DNA of 39,955 nucleotides from Pseudomonadota bacterium. GTDB taxonomy: Bacteria > Pseudomonadota > Alphaproteobacteria > Rhizobiales > Beijerinckiaceae. Numbering within the stretch: the first letter of the stretch is position 1; each line of letters opens with the position of its first letter. Shown piece by piece: positions 16,809-25,863 of the stretch. The stretch spans positions 1 through 39,955 of the forward strand of contig JAEWKH010000064.1 in NCBI GenBank assembly GCA_023386155.1, written 5' to 3'. The notes under the pieces are model-generated. The model worked only from the letters and a program-made list of their open reading frames with translations, made no database searches and was not told the origin of the DNA. The position numbers and the translations under genes are program-made.

Positions 16809-18088
16809 ACCAGCATTTCGTTCACGAGAAGCGGATCGAGATCACCACCCTGTCCAACGGCCTGACGGTGGCGACCGAGCGGATGCCCGCGATCGCCACG
16901 GCGACGCTCGGCGTCTGGGTCGGCACAGGCTCGCGGCACGAACAGGCCCACGAGCACGGCCTCTCGCATCTCATCGAGCATATGGCGTTCAAGGGCACGG
17001 CGCGCCGCTCGGCCCGCCAGATCGCCGAGGATATCGAGAACGTGGGCGGCGACATCAACGCCGCCACCAGCGTCGAGTATACGAGCTACACGGCCCGCGT
17101 TCTCGGCGAGAACATGGACGTCGCCCTCGACGTGCTCGGCGACATCCTCATCAATTCCGCCTTCGATCCCGGCGAGCTCGCGCGCGAGAAAGGCGTGATC
17201 CTGCAGGAATACGCCGCCGTCGAGGACACGCCCGACGACCTGATCTATGACGCCTTCATGGAAACGGCCTTCACGGGCCAGGCGGTCGGCCGTCCGATCC
17301 TCGGCACGCCGGACACCATCAGGAGCTTCGACGAGGCAACGATCCGCGCCTTCCTCGCCCGCGAGTACACGCCGGGCAAGATGGTGCTGGCCGCCGCCGG
17401 CGATGTGGACCATGCCCGGATCGTCGACATGGCGGAACGCCTCTTCGGCGGCATGCCGGCAACGGCCCCGCGGCAGCCGGAGCCGGGGCGCTACAGCGGC
17501 GGCGAGAGGCGCATCTCCCGCAAGCTCGAACAGGCCAATCTGGTGCTCGGACTGCCGGGCCTCTCGTTCAAGGATCCCGGCTATTACGCCGTTCATCTCT
17601 TCGCCCACATGCTCGGCGGCGGGTTGACGTCACGCCTGTGGCACGAGGTGCGCGAGACCCGCGGCCTCGCCTATTCCATCGACTCCTTCCATTGGCCGTT
17701 CTCCGATTGCGGCCTGTTCGGCATCGGGGCCGGAACGGCGGGCTCGGACGTGCGCGAGCTGATGGACGTGACGCTCGCCTGCATGGTCCAGGCGACCCGC
17801 GACATCAGCGAGGTCGAGCTGATCCGCGCCAAGGCCCAGATGAAGGTGGCCCTTCTGACAGCCCTGGAGACCCCCGGTGGCCGGATCGAGCGGGTCGCCC
17901 GCCAGCTCCTGTCCTGGGGGCGCGTGGTGGCGAGCGAAGAGATCGTCCGGAAGGTCGATCTCCTTGAGGTTGACCATGTCCGCGAGGCGGGACGCCGGCT
18001 TCTGGAGGGCGCTCCCACGCTCGCGGCCATCGGCCCCATCAAGGGCCTGCCGTCACTTGGCGACATCGCGTCCGGGCTGAAGGGCTGA
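16805..18088 (+). CDS. M16 family zinc metallopeptidase (processing-peptidase-like)
   Basis: A 427-residue protein with the inverted zinc motif HLIEH (His55, Glu58, His59) in GLSHLIEHMAFKGTARRSA and the downstream glutamate cluster in EKGVILQEYAAVEDTPDD. The C-terminal half carries the substrate-binding repeat (GGGLTSRLWHEVRETRGLAYSID). It resembles the mitochondrial processing peptidase beta subunit and bacterial PqqL/YmxG-type enzymes. No signal peptide is evident, so it is likely cytoplasmic. The ATGA overlap with thrC is a common arrangement in Rhizobiales. The natural substrate is not known. Confidence 0.93.
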   Translation: MNQHFVHEKRIEITTLSNGLTVATERMPAIATATLGVWVGTGSRHEQAHEHGLSHLIEHMAFKGTARRSARQIAEDIENVGGDINAATSVEYTSYTARVLGENMDVALDVLGDILINSAFDPGELAREKGVILQEYAAVEDTPDDLIYDAFMETAFTGQAVGRPILGTPDTIRSFDEATIRAFLAREYTPGKMVLAAAGDVDHARIVDMAERLFGGMPATAPRQPEPGRYSGGERRISRKLEQANLVLGLPGLSFKDPGYYAVHLFAHMLGGGLTSRLWHEVRETRGLAYSIDSFHWPFSDCGLFGIGAGTAGSDVRELMDVTLACMVQATRDISEVELIRAKAQMKVALLTALETPGGRIERVARQLLSWGRVVASEEIVRKVDLLEVDHVREAGRRLLEGAPTLAAIGPIKGLPSLGDIASGLKG

Positions 18089-18289
18089 CATTTTCTGCCC
18101 TTCATGCCCTTACGTCATGCGAAATTCTCCTCAATCCCGCCGCAAAGTGGCCCCATCCGGCGGTGGTAACAATAACCAATGAGTCCTGCGGACAAGTGAT
18201 GTGCCTCTCCGGCTCCAGCTTGCTCTCAAGCCTCCTGACCGGTACCAATTCCCTTCCACTGTTTTAGTACCGGACGAAAGACCGAAGCA

Positions 18290-21169
18290 TTGCGGATCGT
18301 ATCTTTCGCCATAACCCTTCTTTTGGCGTTATTCCTGGGGCTGGCTCTTCCGTCGTCCGGCTGGGCGGTGGAATCCGTGCGCGTCGATCCCAAGATGAAG
18401 GCCATCGACCTCACCCCGGCCATCGAGCGCTACAATTCGGACGGGGACGAGATCAGGATTTCGACCGCGCCGGGGCGCGACGGCATCGTCCGGCGCATTG
18501 CCGTGAAGGCGCGCGAGGCCGGCACCCGGCCCGACTGGATCGTCTTCGCGCTCACCAACGACACCGACGAGCAGGTGGACCGCCTCCTGGTCGCCCCGCA
18601 CTTTCGCCTCACCGGGTCCGGCGTTCTCTGGCCCGATCTCGGCGCGACCCGCATCGCGGCGATCACCGCGAGCCAGGGCATCCGGCCCGACCGCGACGAC
18701 AGCGAGGATGCGGACATCTTCCTCATCACCCTCGACCCGGGCACGACGGTCACCTTCGTGGCGGAGCTGCGCTCCAACAACCTGCCCCAGCTCCATCTGT
18801 GGGACGCCGACGCCTACAAGGACCGCGTCAACGGGCTGACCCTCTACAAGGGCATCATCATCGGCATCGCGGGCCTCCTGGCCCTGTTCCTCACCATCGT
18901 GTTCGTGGTGAAGGGCGCCCTGATCTTTCCGGCGGCGGCGGCTTTGGCCTGGGCGGTGCTCGCCTATGCCTGCATCGATTTCGGCTTCTTCCAGCGCATC
19001 TTCCCGGTCAGCGAGGCGACGGAGCAGATCTATCGCGCCGGCGCCGAGGCGGTGCTGTCCGCAACGCTCCTCGTCTTCCTCTTCGCCTATCTCAACCTCA
19101 ACCGCTGGCACGTGCGCTACAGCCACGTGACCGCCTTCTGGCTGCTGTTCCTCGGGGCCATGGTGGCGCTCGCCATCGTCGACCCGCCGGTGGCCTCGGG
19201 CGTGGCGCGCATGTCGATCGCGGCCGTCGCCGGCATCGGCTTCGTGCTCGTGATCCATCTGGCAACGCACGGCTATGACCGCGCGGTGATGCTCGTCCCC
19301 ACCTGGCTCCTCCTGGTCGCCTGGGTGACGGCGGCGAGCTTCACGGTCGTGGGCCAGCTCTCGTCCGATCTCGTCCCCCCTGCCCTCGTCGGCGGCCTCG
19401 TTCTCATCGTCATGCTCATCGGCTTCACGGTCATGCAGCACGCCTTTGCCGGCAGCGCCTTCACCCGCGGCTTCGTGAACGACACGGAGCGCCGGGCGCT
19501 GGCCCTGACGGGCGCCGGCGACATCGTGTTCGACTGGGACGTGGTGTCCGACAACATCTTCGTCAGCCCTGAAGTCGAGCACCAGCTCGGGCTCAAGCGC
19601 GGCTCCCTCGAAGGCCCTGCCTCCGCGTGGCTCGACCTGATCCATCCTTTCGACAAGGACCGTTACCGCCTCGCCCTCGATGCGGTGATCGAGCAGCGCC
19701 GTGGCCGCCTGACCCAGGACTTCCGCCTGCGCTCGGCTTCCGGCGCGCATAACTGGTTCCGCCTCAAGGCGCGGCCCGTGATCGGCTCGGACGGCGAGGT
19801 GCTGCGCATCGTCGGCACGCTCGCCGACGTCATGGACAGCAAGACCGCCGAGGAGCGCCTGCTGTACGATGCCGTGCACGACAACCTGACGAGCCTGCCG
19901 AACCGGCAGCTCTTCTACGACCGCCTGGAAGCGGCCCTGACCTTCGCGGGCCAGGACGATTCCCTGCGCCCCACCGTTCTCGTCGTCGACATCGACAAGC
20001 TGAAGGATGCGAATGCATCGGCGGGCTATGCCGCGGGCGATTCGGTGCTGCTCACCCTGTCCCGCCGCCTGAGCCGCCTGCTGAAGCCCCAGGACACCCT
20101 GGCGCGCATCTCGGGCGACGAATTCGCCATCATCCTGCTTTCCGAGCGCGAGCCGGATCGCATCATCTCCTTCGCCGACATGGTGCGGCGCGTCGTGACG
20201 ACGCCGTTCACCTATGCGGAGCGCGAGATCTTCCTCACGGCTTCCATCGGCATCGCGCTCTACGATCCGCAGATCGCCGCACGGCGAGAGGAAGTGCTGC
20301 GGAATGCCGAGATTGCCATGGCCCATGCGCGGCGCCACGGCGGCGACCGGATCGAGGTCTTCCGCCCGACCATGCGTTCGGACCGCAGTGACCATTTCAC
20401 GATGGAAACCGACCTTCGCCACGCGCTCGACCGCAACGAGATGAAGGTGCTGTTCAAGCCCATCGTGCGCCTGGAGGACCGGACCATCGCCGGCTTCGAA
20501 TCCATGCTGCGCTGGGACCATCCGCGTCTCGGCCGCATCGGTCCCGAAGACTTCATGTCGATTGCCGAGGAGACCGGCCTCATCATCAAGTTGAGCGTCT
20601 TCCTCCTGGAGCAGACGGGCCGCGAGCTCGCCGCCTGGCAGAACGCCCTCGAGGTCGAGCCGCCGATCTTCGCCAGCGTCAACATGTCGAGCCATCATCT
20701 CCTGCGCCACGACCTTCTGCAGGACGTGAAGACGGTCATCGCCCGCACGGGCGTCATTCCCGGCACGCTCAAGATCGAGATGACCGAGAGCCTCGTGATG
20801 GAGAACCCGGAATACTCGGCCCAGATGCTCGCGCGCCTGCGCGATCTCGGGGCGGGCCTTTCGCTCGACGATTTCGGAACGGGCTATTCCGCCCTCTCCT
20901 ATCTGCAGCGATTCCCGTTCGACACGATCAAGGTGGATGAATCCTTCGTTCGCCTGATGGCCTCCGGCAAGCCGGTCATCCTGCGCTCCATCGTCAAGAT
21001 GGCGCATGAGCTCGGCATGGAGATCGTGGCGGAGGGTGCGGAGAGCGAATCCGAGGCCATCGAGCTCTATCAGCTCGGCTGCGAATATGCGCAGGGTCCG
21101 GTCTTCGGAGAGCCGATGTCGACGCTGCAGGCCCGCCAGCTCGTCGGCGCGGCTCCTGCCGCAGCCTGA
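18290..21169 (+). CDS. Membrane GGDEF-EAL protein with 7TM sensor and PAS domain
   Basis: A 959-residue cyclic-di-GMP turnover protein. Layout: signal peptide (1-28), periplasmic beta-rich domain (about 30-185), seven or eight membrane helices (about 190-395, 7TMR-DISM-like), PAS (about 400-520), GGDEF (about 535-695), EAL (about 705-955). The GGDEF signature is SGDEF (608-612), and the I-site position reads KPQD, so product inhibition is unlikely. The EAL signature is ESM (Glu737 kept), and the remaining residues (IEMTES, DDFGTGYS at 860, KVDESF, AEGAESE, QGP) are present, so phosphodiesterase activity is plausible. Start is TTG 18290 before the signal peptide. The 200-base gap upstream shows no gene. 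Confidence 0.92.
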   Translation: MRIVSFAITLLLALFLGLALPSSGWAVESVRVDPKMKAIDLTPAIERYNSDGDEIRISTAPGRDGIVRRIAVKAREAGTRPDWIVFALTNDTDEQVDRLLVAPHFRLTGSGVLWPDLGATRIAAITASQGIRPDRDDSEDADIFLITLDPGTTVTFVAELRSNNLPQLHLWDADAYKDRVNGLTLYKGIIIGIAGLLALFLTIVFVVKGALIFPAAAALAWAVLAYACIDFGFFQRIFPVSEATEQIYRAGAEAVLSATLLVFLFAYLNLNRWHVRYSHVTAFWLLFLGAMVALAIVDPPVASGVARMSIAAVAGIGFVLVIHLATHGYDRAVMLVPTWLLLVAWVTAASFTVVGQLSSDLVPPALVGGLVLIVMLIGFTVMQHAFAGSAFTRGFVNDTERRALALTGAGDIVFDWDVVSDNIFVSPEVEHQLGLKRGSLEGPASAWLDLIHPFDKDRYRLALDAVIEQRRGRLTQDFRLRSASGAHNWFRLKARPVIGSDGEVLRIVGTLADVMDSKTAEERLLYDAVHDNLTSLPNRQLFYDRLEAALTFAGQDDSLRPTVLVVDIDKLKDANASAGYAAGDSVLLTLSRRLSRLLKPQDTLARISGDEFAIILLSEREPDRIISFADMVRRVVTTPFTYAEREIFLTASIGIALYDPQIAARREEVLRNAEIAMAHARRHGGDRIEVFRPTMRSDRSDHFTMETDLRHALDRNEMKVLFKPIVRLEDRTIAGFESMLRWDHPRLGRIGPEDFMSIAEETGLIIKLSVFLLEQTGRELAAWQNALEVEPPIFASVNMSSHHLLRHDLLQDVKTVIARTGVIPGTLKIEMTESLVMENPEYSAQMLARLRDLGAGLSLDDFGTGYSALSYLQRFPFDTIKVDESFVRLMASGKPVILRSIVKMAHELGMEIVAEGAESESEAIELYQLGCEYAQGPVFGEPMSTLQARQLVGAAPAAA

Positions 21170-21183
21170 GCGGCTGCGCCCCG

Positions 21184-21795
21184 TCAGGCGTGGCCGGTTT
21201 CCATCGACAGCATGGCCGGCTCGATCCCGATCCGGCGCAAGGCCATCTCGTAGCGCAGATCGGCGGCGGTCTTGAAGATCAGGTCCGCATCGGCCGGGCA
21301 ATTGAGCCAGCCATTGGCCTGGAGCTCCATCTCGAGCTGCCCGGCGCCCCAGCCGGCATAGCCCAGCGCCAGCACGGCATCCTCCGGCCCGTCGCCGCGG
21401 GCGATGGCGCGCAGGATGTCGATGGTGGCGGTCAGGCAGATCCTGTCGTCGATGGGAAGGGTCGACTGGGCCAGATGGAAATCAGGGGAATGGAGGACGA
21501 AGCCCCGGCTCGTCTCCACGGGGCCGCCCATCAGCACCTGCATGCTGCCGACCTTCTGCGGCAGGCGGATCCGTTCCGCCTCGGGCAGGATTTCGAGCTG
21601 CACCAGCAGATCCGGCATGTTCAGGTTCGCGGCGGGCCGGTTCAGGACGATTCCCATCGCCCCTTCCGCCGAATGGGCGCAGATATAGATAACGGAGCGT
21701 GCGAAGCGCTCGTCCATCATGCCCGGCATGGCGACGAGGACCTGCCCGTCCAGATAGGGAGATTCGGTATCGTAGGAAGAAAGCTGAAAGCCCAT
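21184..21795 (-). CDS. YqgE/AlgH family protein (UPF0301)
   Basis: The 203-residue protein starting at ATG 21795 (MGFQLSSYDTESPYLDGQVLVAMPGM) has the family features SVIYICAHSAEGAMGIVLNRP, MQVLMGGPVETSRGFVLHSPD and YAGWGAGQLEMELQANGWL. UPF0301 proteins are small, soluble and of unknown biochemical function; AlgH in Pseudomonas affects alginate regulation. The frame is open for 71 further codons into the divergent neighbour, but these show no family similarity. It is divergent from the DsbD-like gene with a gap of 105 bases that must contain both promoters. Confidence 0.93.
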   Translation of the reverse strand: MGFQLSSYDTESPYLDGQVLVAMPGMMDERFARSVIYICAHSAEGAMGIVLNRPAANLNMPDLLVQLEILPEAERIRLPQKVGSMQVLMGGPVETSRGFVLHSPDFHLAQSTLPIDDRICLTATIDILRAIARGDGPEDAVLALGYAGWGAGQLEMELQANGWLNCPADADLIFKTAADLRYEMALRRIGIEPAMLSMETGHA

Positions 21796-21900
21796 GTCCT
21801 GAATTCTGCCTTGCCTGCCCCGCCGCCCGATCACAGGATCGTGGATGGCGGGCCCGAAGATAAATGCATAAGGGAAGCGCGTCAGGGAGGTGTCAGTTCC

Positions 21901-22728
21901 ATGGCATTCATGCTCCGCGCCGCGTCGGTCGCGATTTTTTTGATTTCGTCCTTTACAGCAATTGCCGCCCAGCCCGTCAAACCGCCCGCCTCCGCCCAGG
22001 GCTTCCACTCCCGCGCGCGCCTGATCTCAGGCGGCCAGCAAGGCGGCGCTTGGCTTGCCGGCATCGAAATCACCCTCGACCAGGGCTTCAAGACCTATTG
22101 GCGCAACCCGGGCGATTCCGGCCTGCCGCCCCGATTCGACTGGTCGGGATCCGAGAACGTGGCCGGCACCGAGATTCGCTATCCTGCGCCCTACCGGCAT
22201 GAGGATGCCGCCGGCGTGGCCTATGTCTATGGCAAAAAGGTCGTGCTTCCCGTCCTGGTCAGGCCTAGGGACGAGAGCAAGCCGGTCAGGCTCGTGCTGG
22301 CCGCCGAATACGGTGTCTGCAAGGACATCTGCATTCCGGCCCGCGCGGAGATGAGCCTCGACCTGACGGCCGAAGGCCCGGACCGGGACGCCATCGAGGC
22401 CGCCCTGGCGAAGGTGCCGCGCCCGCAGGCCCTGGGAGCGCAGGCCGACCTGTCCATCCTCTCGGTCGCGTCCTTGACCCGGGACAAGCCTGCTTTGACC
22501 GTCACGGTCCGTGCCCCGGACGGCGCGAAGCCCTCCCTTTTCGCCGAGGGGCCGGAGAACTGGTACTTCTCGACCTCCCTGCCCGACGACGGGAACCGCT
22601 TCACCGTGACCATCGAGGACAGGCCCAGGGACGCCTCGGGACCGGTTCCCCTGCGCCTGACCCTGGTGGCCGGGGCCAAGTCCGTCGAGACGGAAGTCAG
22701 CCTCGACGGCAATGGGCATCCGCGCTAA
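21901..22728 (+). CDS. Secreted protein with DsbD N-terminal-like (thiol:disulfide interchange) domain
   Basis: A 275-residue exported protein with a signal peptide (residues 1-23, cleavage near AIAAQP) followed by a domain like the periplasmic alpha domain of DsbD/ScsB. It includes GFKTYWRNPGDSGLPPRFDW, a YRHEDAAGVAYVYGKKVVLPV strand pair and the redox pair CKDIC (Cys in EYGVCKDICIPA). There is no transmembrane or thioredoxin domain, so it is a stand-alone redox module whose electron partner is unknown. GGGAGG lies 10 bases upstream of the ATG. A palindromic repeat abuts its stop codon. Confidence 0.88.
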   Translation: MAFMLRAASVAIFLISSFTAIAAQPVKPPASAQGFHSRARLISGGQQGGAWLAGIEITLDQGFKTYWRNPGDSGLPPRFDWSGSENVAGTEIRYPAPYRHEDAAGVAYVYGKKVVLPVLVRPRDESKPVRLVLAAEYGVCKDICIPARAEMSLDLTAEGPDRDAIEAALAKVPRPQALGAQADLSILSVASLTRDKPALTVTVRAPDGAKPSLFAEGPENWYFSTSLPDDGNRFTVTIEDRPRDASGPVPLRLTLVAGAKSVETEVSLDGNGHPR

Positions 22729-22842
22729 AGCATCGGACCCAAAAGTGGACTCGCACTTTTGGGATCCAATCCGATGCTTCTTCTCTCAGTTAGCGCATCG
22801 TTGTCGCGAAAAAACGGATCCACTTTTTCGCACGATGCGCTA
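22729..22842. repeat. Composite palindromic repeat, copy 2 (modules B then A)
   Basis: Module B (22729-22778, arms AGCATCGG/CCGATGCT and CCAAAAGTG/CACTTTTGG) begins on the base after the preceding TAA. Module A (22791-22842, arms TAGCGCATCG/CGATGCGCTA with CGAAAAA/TTTTTCG) follows after 12 bases. It has the inverse orientation to copy 1. Confidence 0.85.
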
Positions 22843-22880
22843 GGGAGAAGCTCCATCGGTCCCAGTTCGGAGATTAGCCC

Positions 22881-23363
22881 ATGCCCATCCAGGTTGGAGA
22901 TCGCCTTCCCCAGGTCACCTTCCGCATCATGACGCCGGACGGGCCCGTGGCCAAAACCACGGACGACCTGTTCAAGGGCCGCAAGGTGGTGCTCGTCGCC
23001 GTACCGGGAGCCTTCACGCCGACCTGCCACCGCAACCACCTGCCCGGCTACGTGCAGAAGAAGGACGAGATCAGGGCCAAGGGCGTCGATGCGATCCTGG
23101 TGACCTCGGTCAACGACGTTTTCGTTCTGGAGGCCTGGAGCAAGGCCTCCGGCGCGGAGGGCATCGAGTTCCTGTCCGACGGCAATGCCGATTTCGCCAA
23201 GGCCATCGGCCTGTCCATGGACGGCACGGGCTTCGGCCTCGGCACGCGCTCGCAGCGCTACTCCATGGTCGTCGAGGACGGCGTGGTGAAGGCGATCAAC
23301 GTGGAGGACGCTCCCTCCAAGGCGCAGCATTCCGGCGCCGAGAACATCCTGAAGGATCTCTGA
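22881..23363 (+). CDS. Peroxiredoxin, Prx5 type
   Basis: The 160-residue cytoplasmic thiol peroxidase carries the peroxidatic Cys in PGAFTPTCHRNHLPGY (about residue 49) and the catalytic Arg downstream in the GTRSQRYSMVV segment, the hallmarks of the Prx5/AhpE-like redoxin branch. It reduces hydrogen and alkyl peroxides using thioredoxin or glutaredoxin. It starts about 40 bases after the repeat and converges with rnhA over a shared hairpin. Confidence 0.95.
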   Translation: MPIQVGDRLPQVTFRIMTPDGPVAKTTDDLFKGRKVVLVAVPGAFTPTCHRNHLPGYVQKKDEIRAKGVDAILVTSVNDVFVLEAWSKASGAEGIEFLSDGNADFAKAIGLSMDGTGFGLGTRSQRYSMVVEDGVVKAINVEDAPSKAQHSGAENILKDL

Positions 23364-23379
23364 TCCCTTCGCTCTTGAA

Positions 23380-23412
23380 GGGCCGGAAGGCTACACGCTG
23401 GCCTTCCGGCCC
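23380..23412. terminator. Shared hairpin between convergent prx and rnhA
   Basis: A perfect 12-bp stem (GGGCCGGAAGGC/GCCTTCCGGCCC) with a 9-base loop spans the end of rnhA. Neither side has a good U-tract, so it may slow or stop both transcripts rather than act as a classical intrinsic terminator. Confidence 0.4.
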
Positions 23413-23858
23413 TGCCGCTTGAAGGGTTTCATCGCGGCGACCGCAAGCTCGTCCACGCGGATATTGGTCGGGTCGTCCGCGTGCCCCTTCACCCAGTGCC
23501 AGGCGACCTCGTGCCGGGACGCGGCCTCGTCCAGCTCTCGCCAGAGATCCTCGTTCTTCACCGGCTTGTTGTCGGCCGTGCGCCAGCCGCGCCGCTTCCA
23601 GTTGTGCATCCATTGCGTGATGCCCTGGCGCACATATTGGGAATCGGTGAACAGGTCCACCGCGCAGGAGCGCTTGAGGGCGTTCAGCCCCTCGATGGCG
23701 GCCCGGATCTCCATGCGGTTGTTGGTGGTGTGAGCCTCCCCGCCGGAGATCTCCTTCTCGCTGCCCTTGAAGAACAGGATCGCGGCCCAGCCGCCCGGCC
23801 CGGGATTTCCCGAGCAGGCGCCGTCCGTGTAGATCATCACGCGCTCCGTCCCGCTCAT
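23391..23858 (-). CDS. rnhA: Ribonuclease HI
   Basis: This enzyme cleaves the RNA strand of RNA-DNA hybrids during replication and R-loop removal. The 155-residue protein has the full catalytic set: Asp12 in YTDGACSGNPGPGG, Glu50 in NNRMEIRAA, Asp72 in FTDSQYV, His126 in WVKGHADD and Asp136 in RVDELAV. The length matches bacterial RNase HI. It overlaps thrB by 4 bases and is the last gene of ispH-thrB-rnhA. Confidence 0.97.
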   Translation of the reverse strand: MSGTERVMIYTDGACSGNPGPGGWAAILFFKGSEKEISGGEAHTTNNRMEIRAAIEGLNALKRSCAVDLFTDSQYVRQGITQWMHNWKRRGWRTADNKPVKNEDLWRELDEAASRHEVAWHWVKGHADDPTNIRVDELAVAAMKPFKRQGRKASV

Positions 23859-24820
23859 GCGTCGAGCCCGTATTCACGCGCATGCTTCACATGGCGGTGG
23901 AAGTTGAGCTTGCGGTCGTATTCCAACGGGTCCTTGGGCTTCACCAGCGCGCCCGGGGGCACGTTGAGCCAGTCGACCAGACGGGTCAGCATGAAGCGCA
24001 TGGCGGATCCCCGGCAGAGCACCGGCAGGGCCTCGACCTCCTGCGGCTCGAGCCGGCGAACGGACTGATAGCCCGCCAGCATGGCCCGGCCCTTGGTCAG
24101 GTTGAACGAAGCGTCGACCTCGAAGCACCAGGCGTTGAGGCAGATCGCGACGTCGTAGGCGAAGGCGTCCGTGCAGGCGAAGTAGAAGTCGATCAGCCCC
24201 GAAACCTCGGAGCCGATGAAGAACACGTTGTCCGTGAAGAGATCCGCATGGATGATGCCGGTGGGCAGGCCGTTCGGCCATGCCTCGTGGAGACAGGCGA
24301 GCTCGCGCCGCGTCCGGTCCGCCAGCCCGCCGGAGACCGTGTCGGCCTGGGCCTCGGCCTGCGCGAAGAGCGGCGCCCAGGCTTCGAGCGAAAGGGCGTT
24401 GGGCCGCTGCATCGGAAAGTCCCGGCCCGCCAGGTGCAGCCTCGCCAGGGCCGCGCCGAGCGCGCCGCAATGCTGCGCCGTGGGGCGGCGGACCGCGATG
24501 CCTTCGAGGAAGGTGATGATGACGGCGGGCCGCCCGGCCACGCGCCCGAGGGGCTCCCCCCGGCGATTGCTGACCGGCAGCGGGCAATTGAGTCCCTTGA
24601 GGGCCAGGTGCTGCATGAGACCGAGGAAGAAGGGCAGATCGTCCTCCCGCACCCGCTTCTCGTAGAGCGTCAGGATGTAGGAACCCTTCGTGGTGTGGAG
24701 GAAATAGTTGGTGTTCTCCACGCCCTCGGCGATGCCCTTGTAGGAGAGCACCGTGCCGATGTCGTAGGTGTCGAGGAAAGCCGAGAGCTCCTCGTCGCTG
24801 ACTTCCGTATAGACTGCCAC
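23855..24820 (-). CDS. thrB: Homoserine kinase (ThrB2, APH-fold type)
   Basis: It phosphorylates homoserine to make the substrate of ThrC. The 321-residue protein is of the aminoglycoside-phosphotransferase fold, used by Rhizobiales in place of the GHMP-type ThrB. It begins MAVYTEVSDEELSAFLDTYD, has GVENTNYFL in the nucleotide loop, the catalytic loop IIHADLFTDNVFF and the metal-site Asp in LIDFYFACTD. It follows ispH by 3 bases and overlaps rnhA by 4, so the three are co-translated. Its pathway partner thrC lies 7 kb away on the other strand. Confidence 0.95.
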   Translation of the reverse strand: MAVYTEVSDEELSAFLDTYDIGTVLSYKGIAEGVENTNYFLHTTKGSYILTLYEKRVREDDLPFFLGLMQHLALKGLNCPLPVSNRRGEPLGRVAGRPAVIITFLEGIAVRRPTAQHCGALGAALARLHLAGRDFPMQRPNALSLEAWAPLFAQAEAQADTVSGGLADRTRRELACLHEAWPNGLPTGIIHADLFTDNVFFIGSEVSGLIDFYFACTDAFAYDVAICLNAWCFEVDASFNLTKGRAMLAGYQSVRRLEPQEVEALPVLCRGSAMRFMLTRLVDWLNVPPGALVKPKDPLEYDRKLNFHRHVKHAREYGLDA

Positions 24821-24823
24821 CGC

Positions 24824-25783
24824 TTACTCCGCCGCCTGCTCACGAAGCTCGCGAGGCAAAGGAAAGAACACGCTCTCGTCCGCCGTCGACACGCTCTCGA
24901 CCGAGACCTCGTAGCGCTCGGCGAAGGCATCGATGATCTCCTCGACCAGGACCTCGGGCGCGGAGGCGCCGGCCGTGATGCCGAGGCTGCGGATGTTGCC
25001 GAACAGGCTCCAATCGATGTCCTCGGCCCTCAGGATCAGCCTGACCAAGGGGCATCCCTCCCGCTCGGCGACCTCGCGCAGGCGCTGGGAATTGGAGGAG
25101 TTCGGCGAGCCCACCACGATCATGGCGTCGACCCGGGGGGCGACGCGCTTCACCGCGCCCTGGCGGTTCGTGGTGGCATAGCAGATGTCTTCCTTGTGCG
25201 GGCCGACGATGGCGGGGAACCGCGCCTTCAGCGCGTCCACCATGTCCTGGGTGTCGTCGACGGACAGGGTCGTCTGAGTGACGAAGGCGAGATTGTCCGG
25301 GTCTGCCGGCCGCAGCCGGGCGATGTCGTCCACGGTCTCGACCAGGGTTGCAGCCCCCTCGGGCAGCTGACCCATGGTGCCGATCACCTCCGGGTGGCCC
25401 GCATGGCCGATCAGGACGATGTGACGGCCCCGCTTGTGGTGGACCTGCGCCTCCCGGTGCACCTTGGTCACCAGCGGGCAGGTGGCGTCGATCCCGAAGA
25501 GGTTGCGGGCCTGCGCGGCCTCCGGCACCGACCTGGGAACCCCATGGGCCGAGAAGATCACCGGAGCCTTCGTGTCGGGCACCTCGTCCAACTCCCGGAC
25601 GAAGACCGCGCCCTTCCGCTTCAGGTTTTCCACGACATATTTGTTGTGCACGATCTCGTGGCGCACATAGACCGGCGCCCCATGGATCGCGAGCGCCTTC
25701 TCGACCGCATCGATGGCACGGACGACCCCGGCGCAGAAGCCGCGCGGGGCACAGAGCAGGATGTCGAGAGAGGGCTTCGTCAT
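24824..25783 (-). CDS. ispH: 4-hydroxy-3-methylbut-2-enyl diphosphate reductase
   Basis: The last enzyme of the MEP isoprenoid pathway uses an iron-sulfur cluster to make IPP and DMAPP. The 319-residue protein has the three cluster cysteines, Cys17 in PRGFCAGV, one in GIDATCPLVTKVH and one in DICYATTNRQ, with substrate-binding HEIVHNKYVV, GHAGHPEV and SPNSSNSQRL. It is the first gene of the ispH-thrB-rnhA operon. The product feeds the prenyl groups used, among others, by CtaB. Confidence 0.97.
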   Translation of the reverse strand: MTKPSLDILLCAPRGFCAGVVRAIDAVEKALAIHGAPVYVRHEIVHNKYVVENLKRKGAVFVRELDEVPDTKAPVIFSAHGVPRSVPEAAQARNLFGIDATCPLVTKVHREAQVHHKRGRHIVLIGHAGHPEVIGTMGQLPEGAATLVETVDDIARLRPADPDNLAFVTQTTLSVDDTQDMVDALKARFPAIVGPHKEDICYATTNRQGAVKRVAPRVDAMIVVGSPNSSNSQRLREVAEREGCPLVRLILRAEDIDWSLFGNIRSLGITAGASAPEVLVEEIIDAFAERYEVSVESVSTADESVFFPLPRELREQAAE

Positions 25784-25863
25784 GATTTGGCGATGTGGCG
25801 AGACGAGGCCCCTCCTGTCAAGCGGGAGCGACGCTGTTTCGCGGCAGGGGCAAGTCTGCGGAG

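Noticed and set aside
18329..21301. Very long open frame (990 codons) antisense to the GGDEF-EAL gene
   Set aside because: It mirrors a clear gene in high-G+C DNA, its translation is rich in His/Arg/Asp with no domain, and no ribosome binding site supports it.
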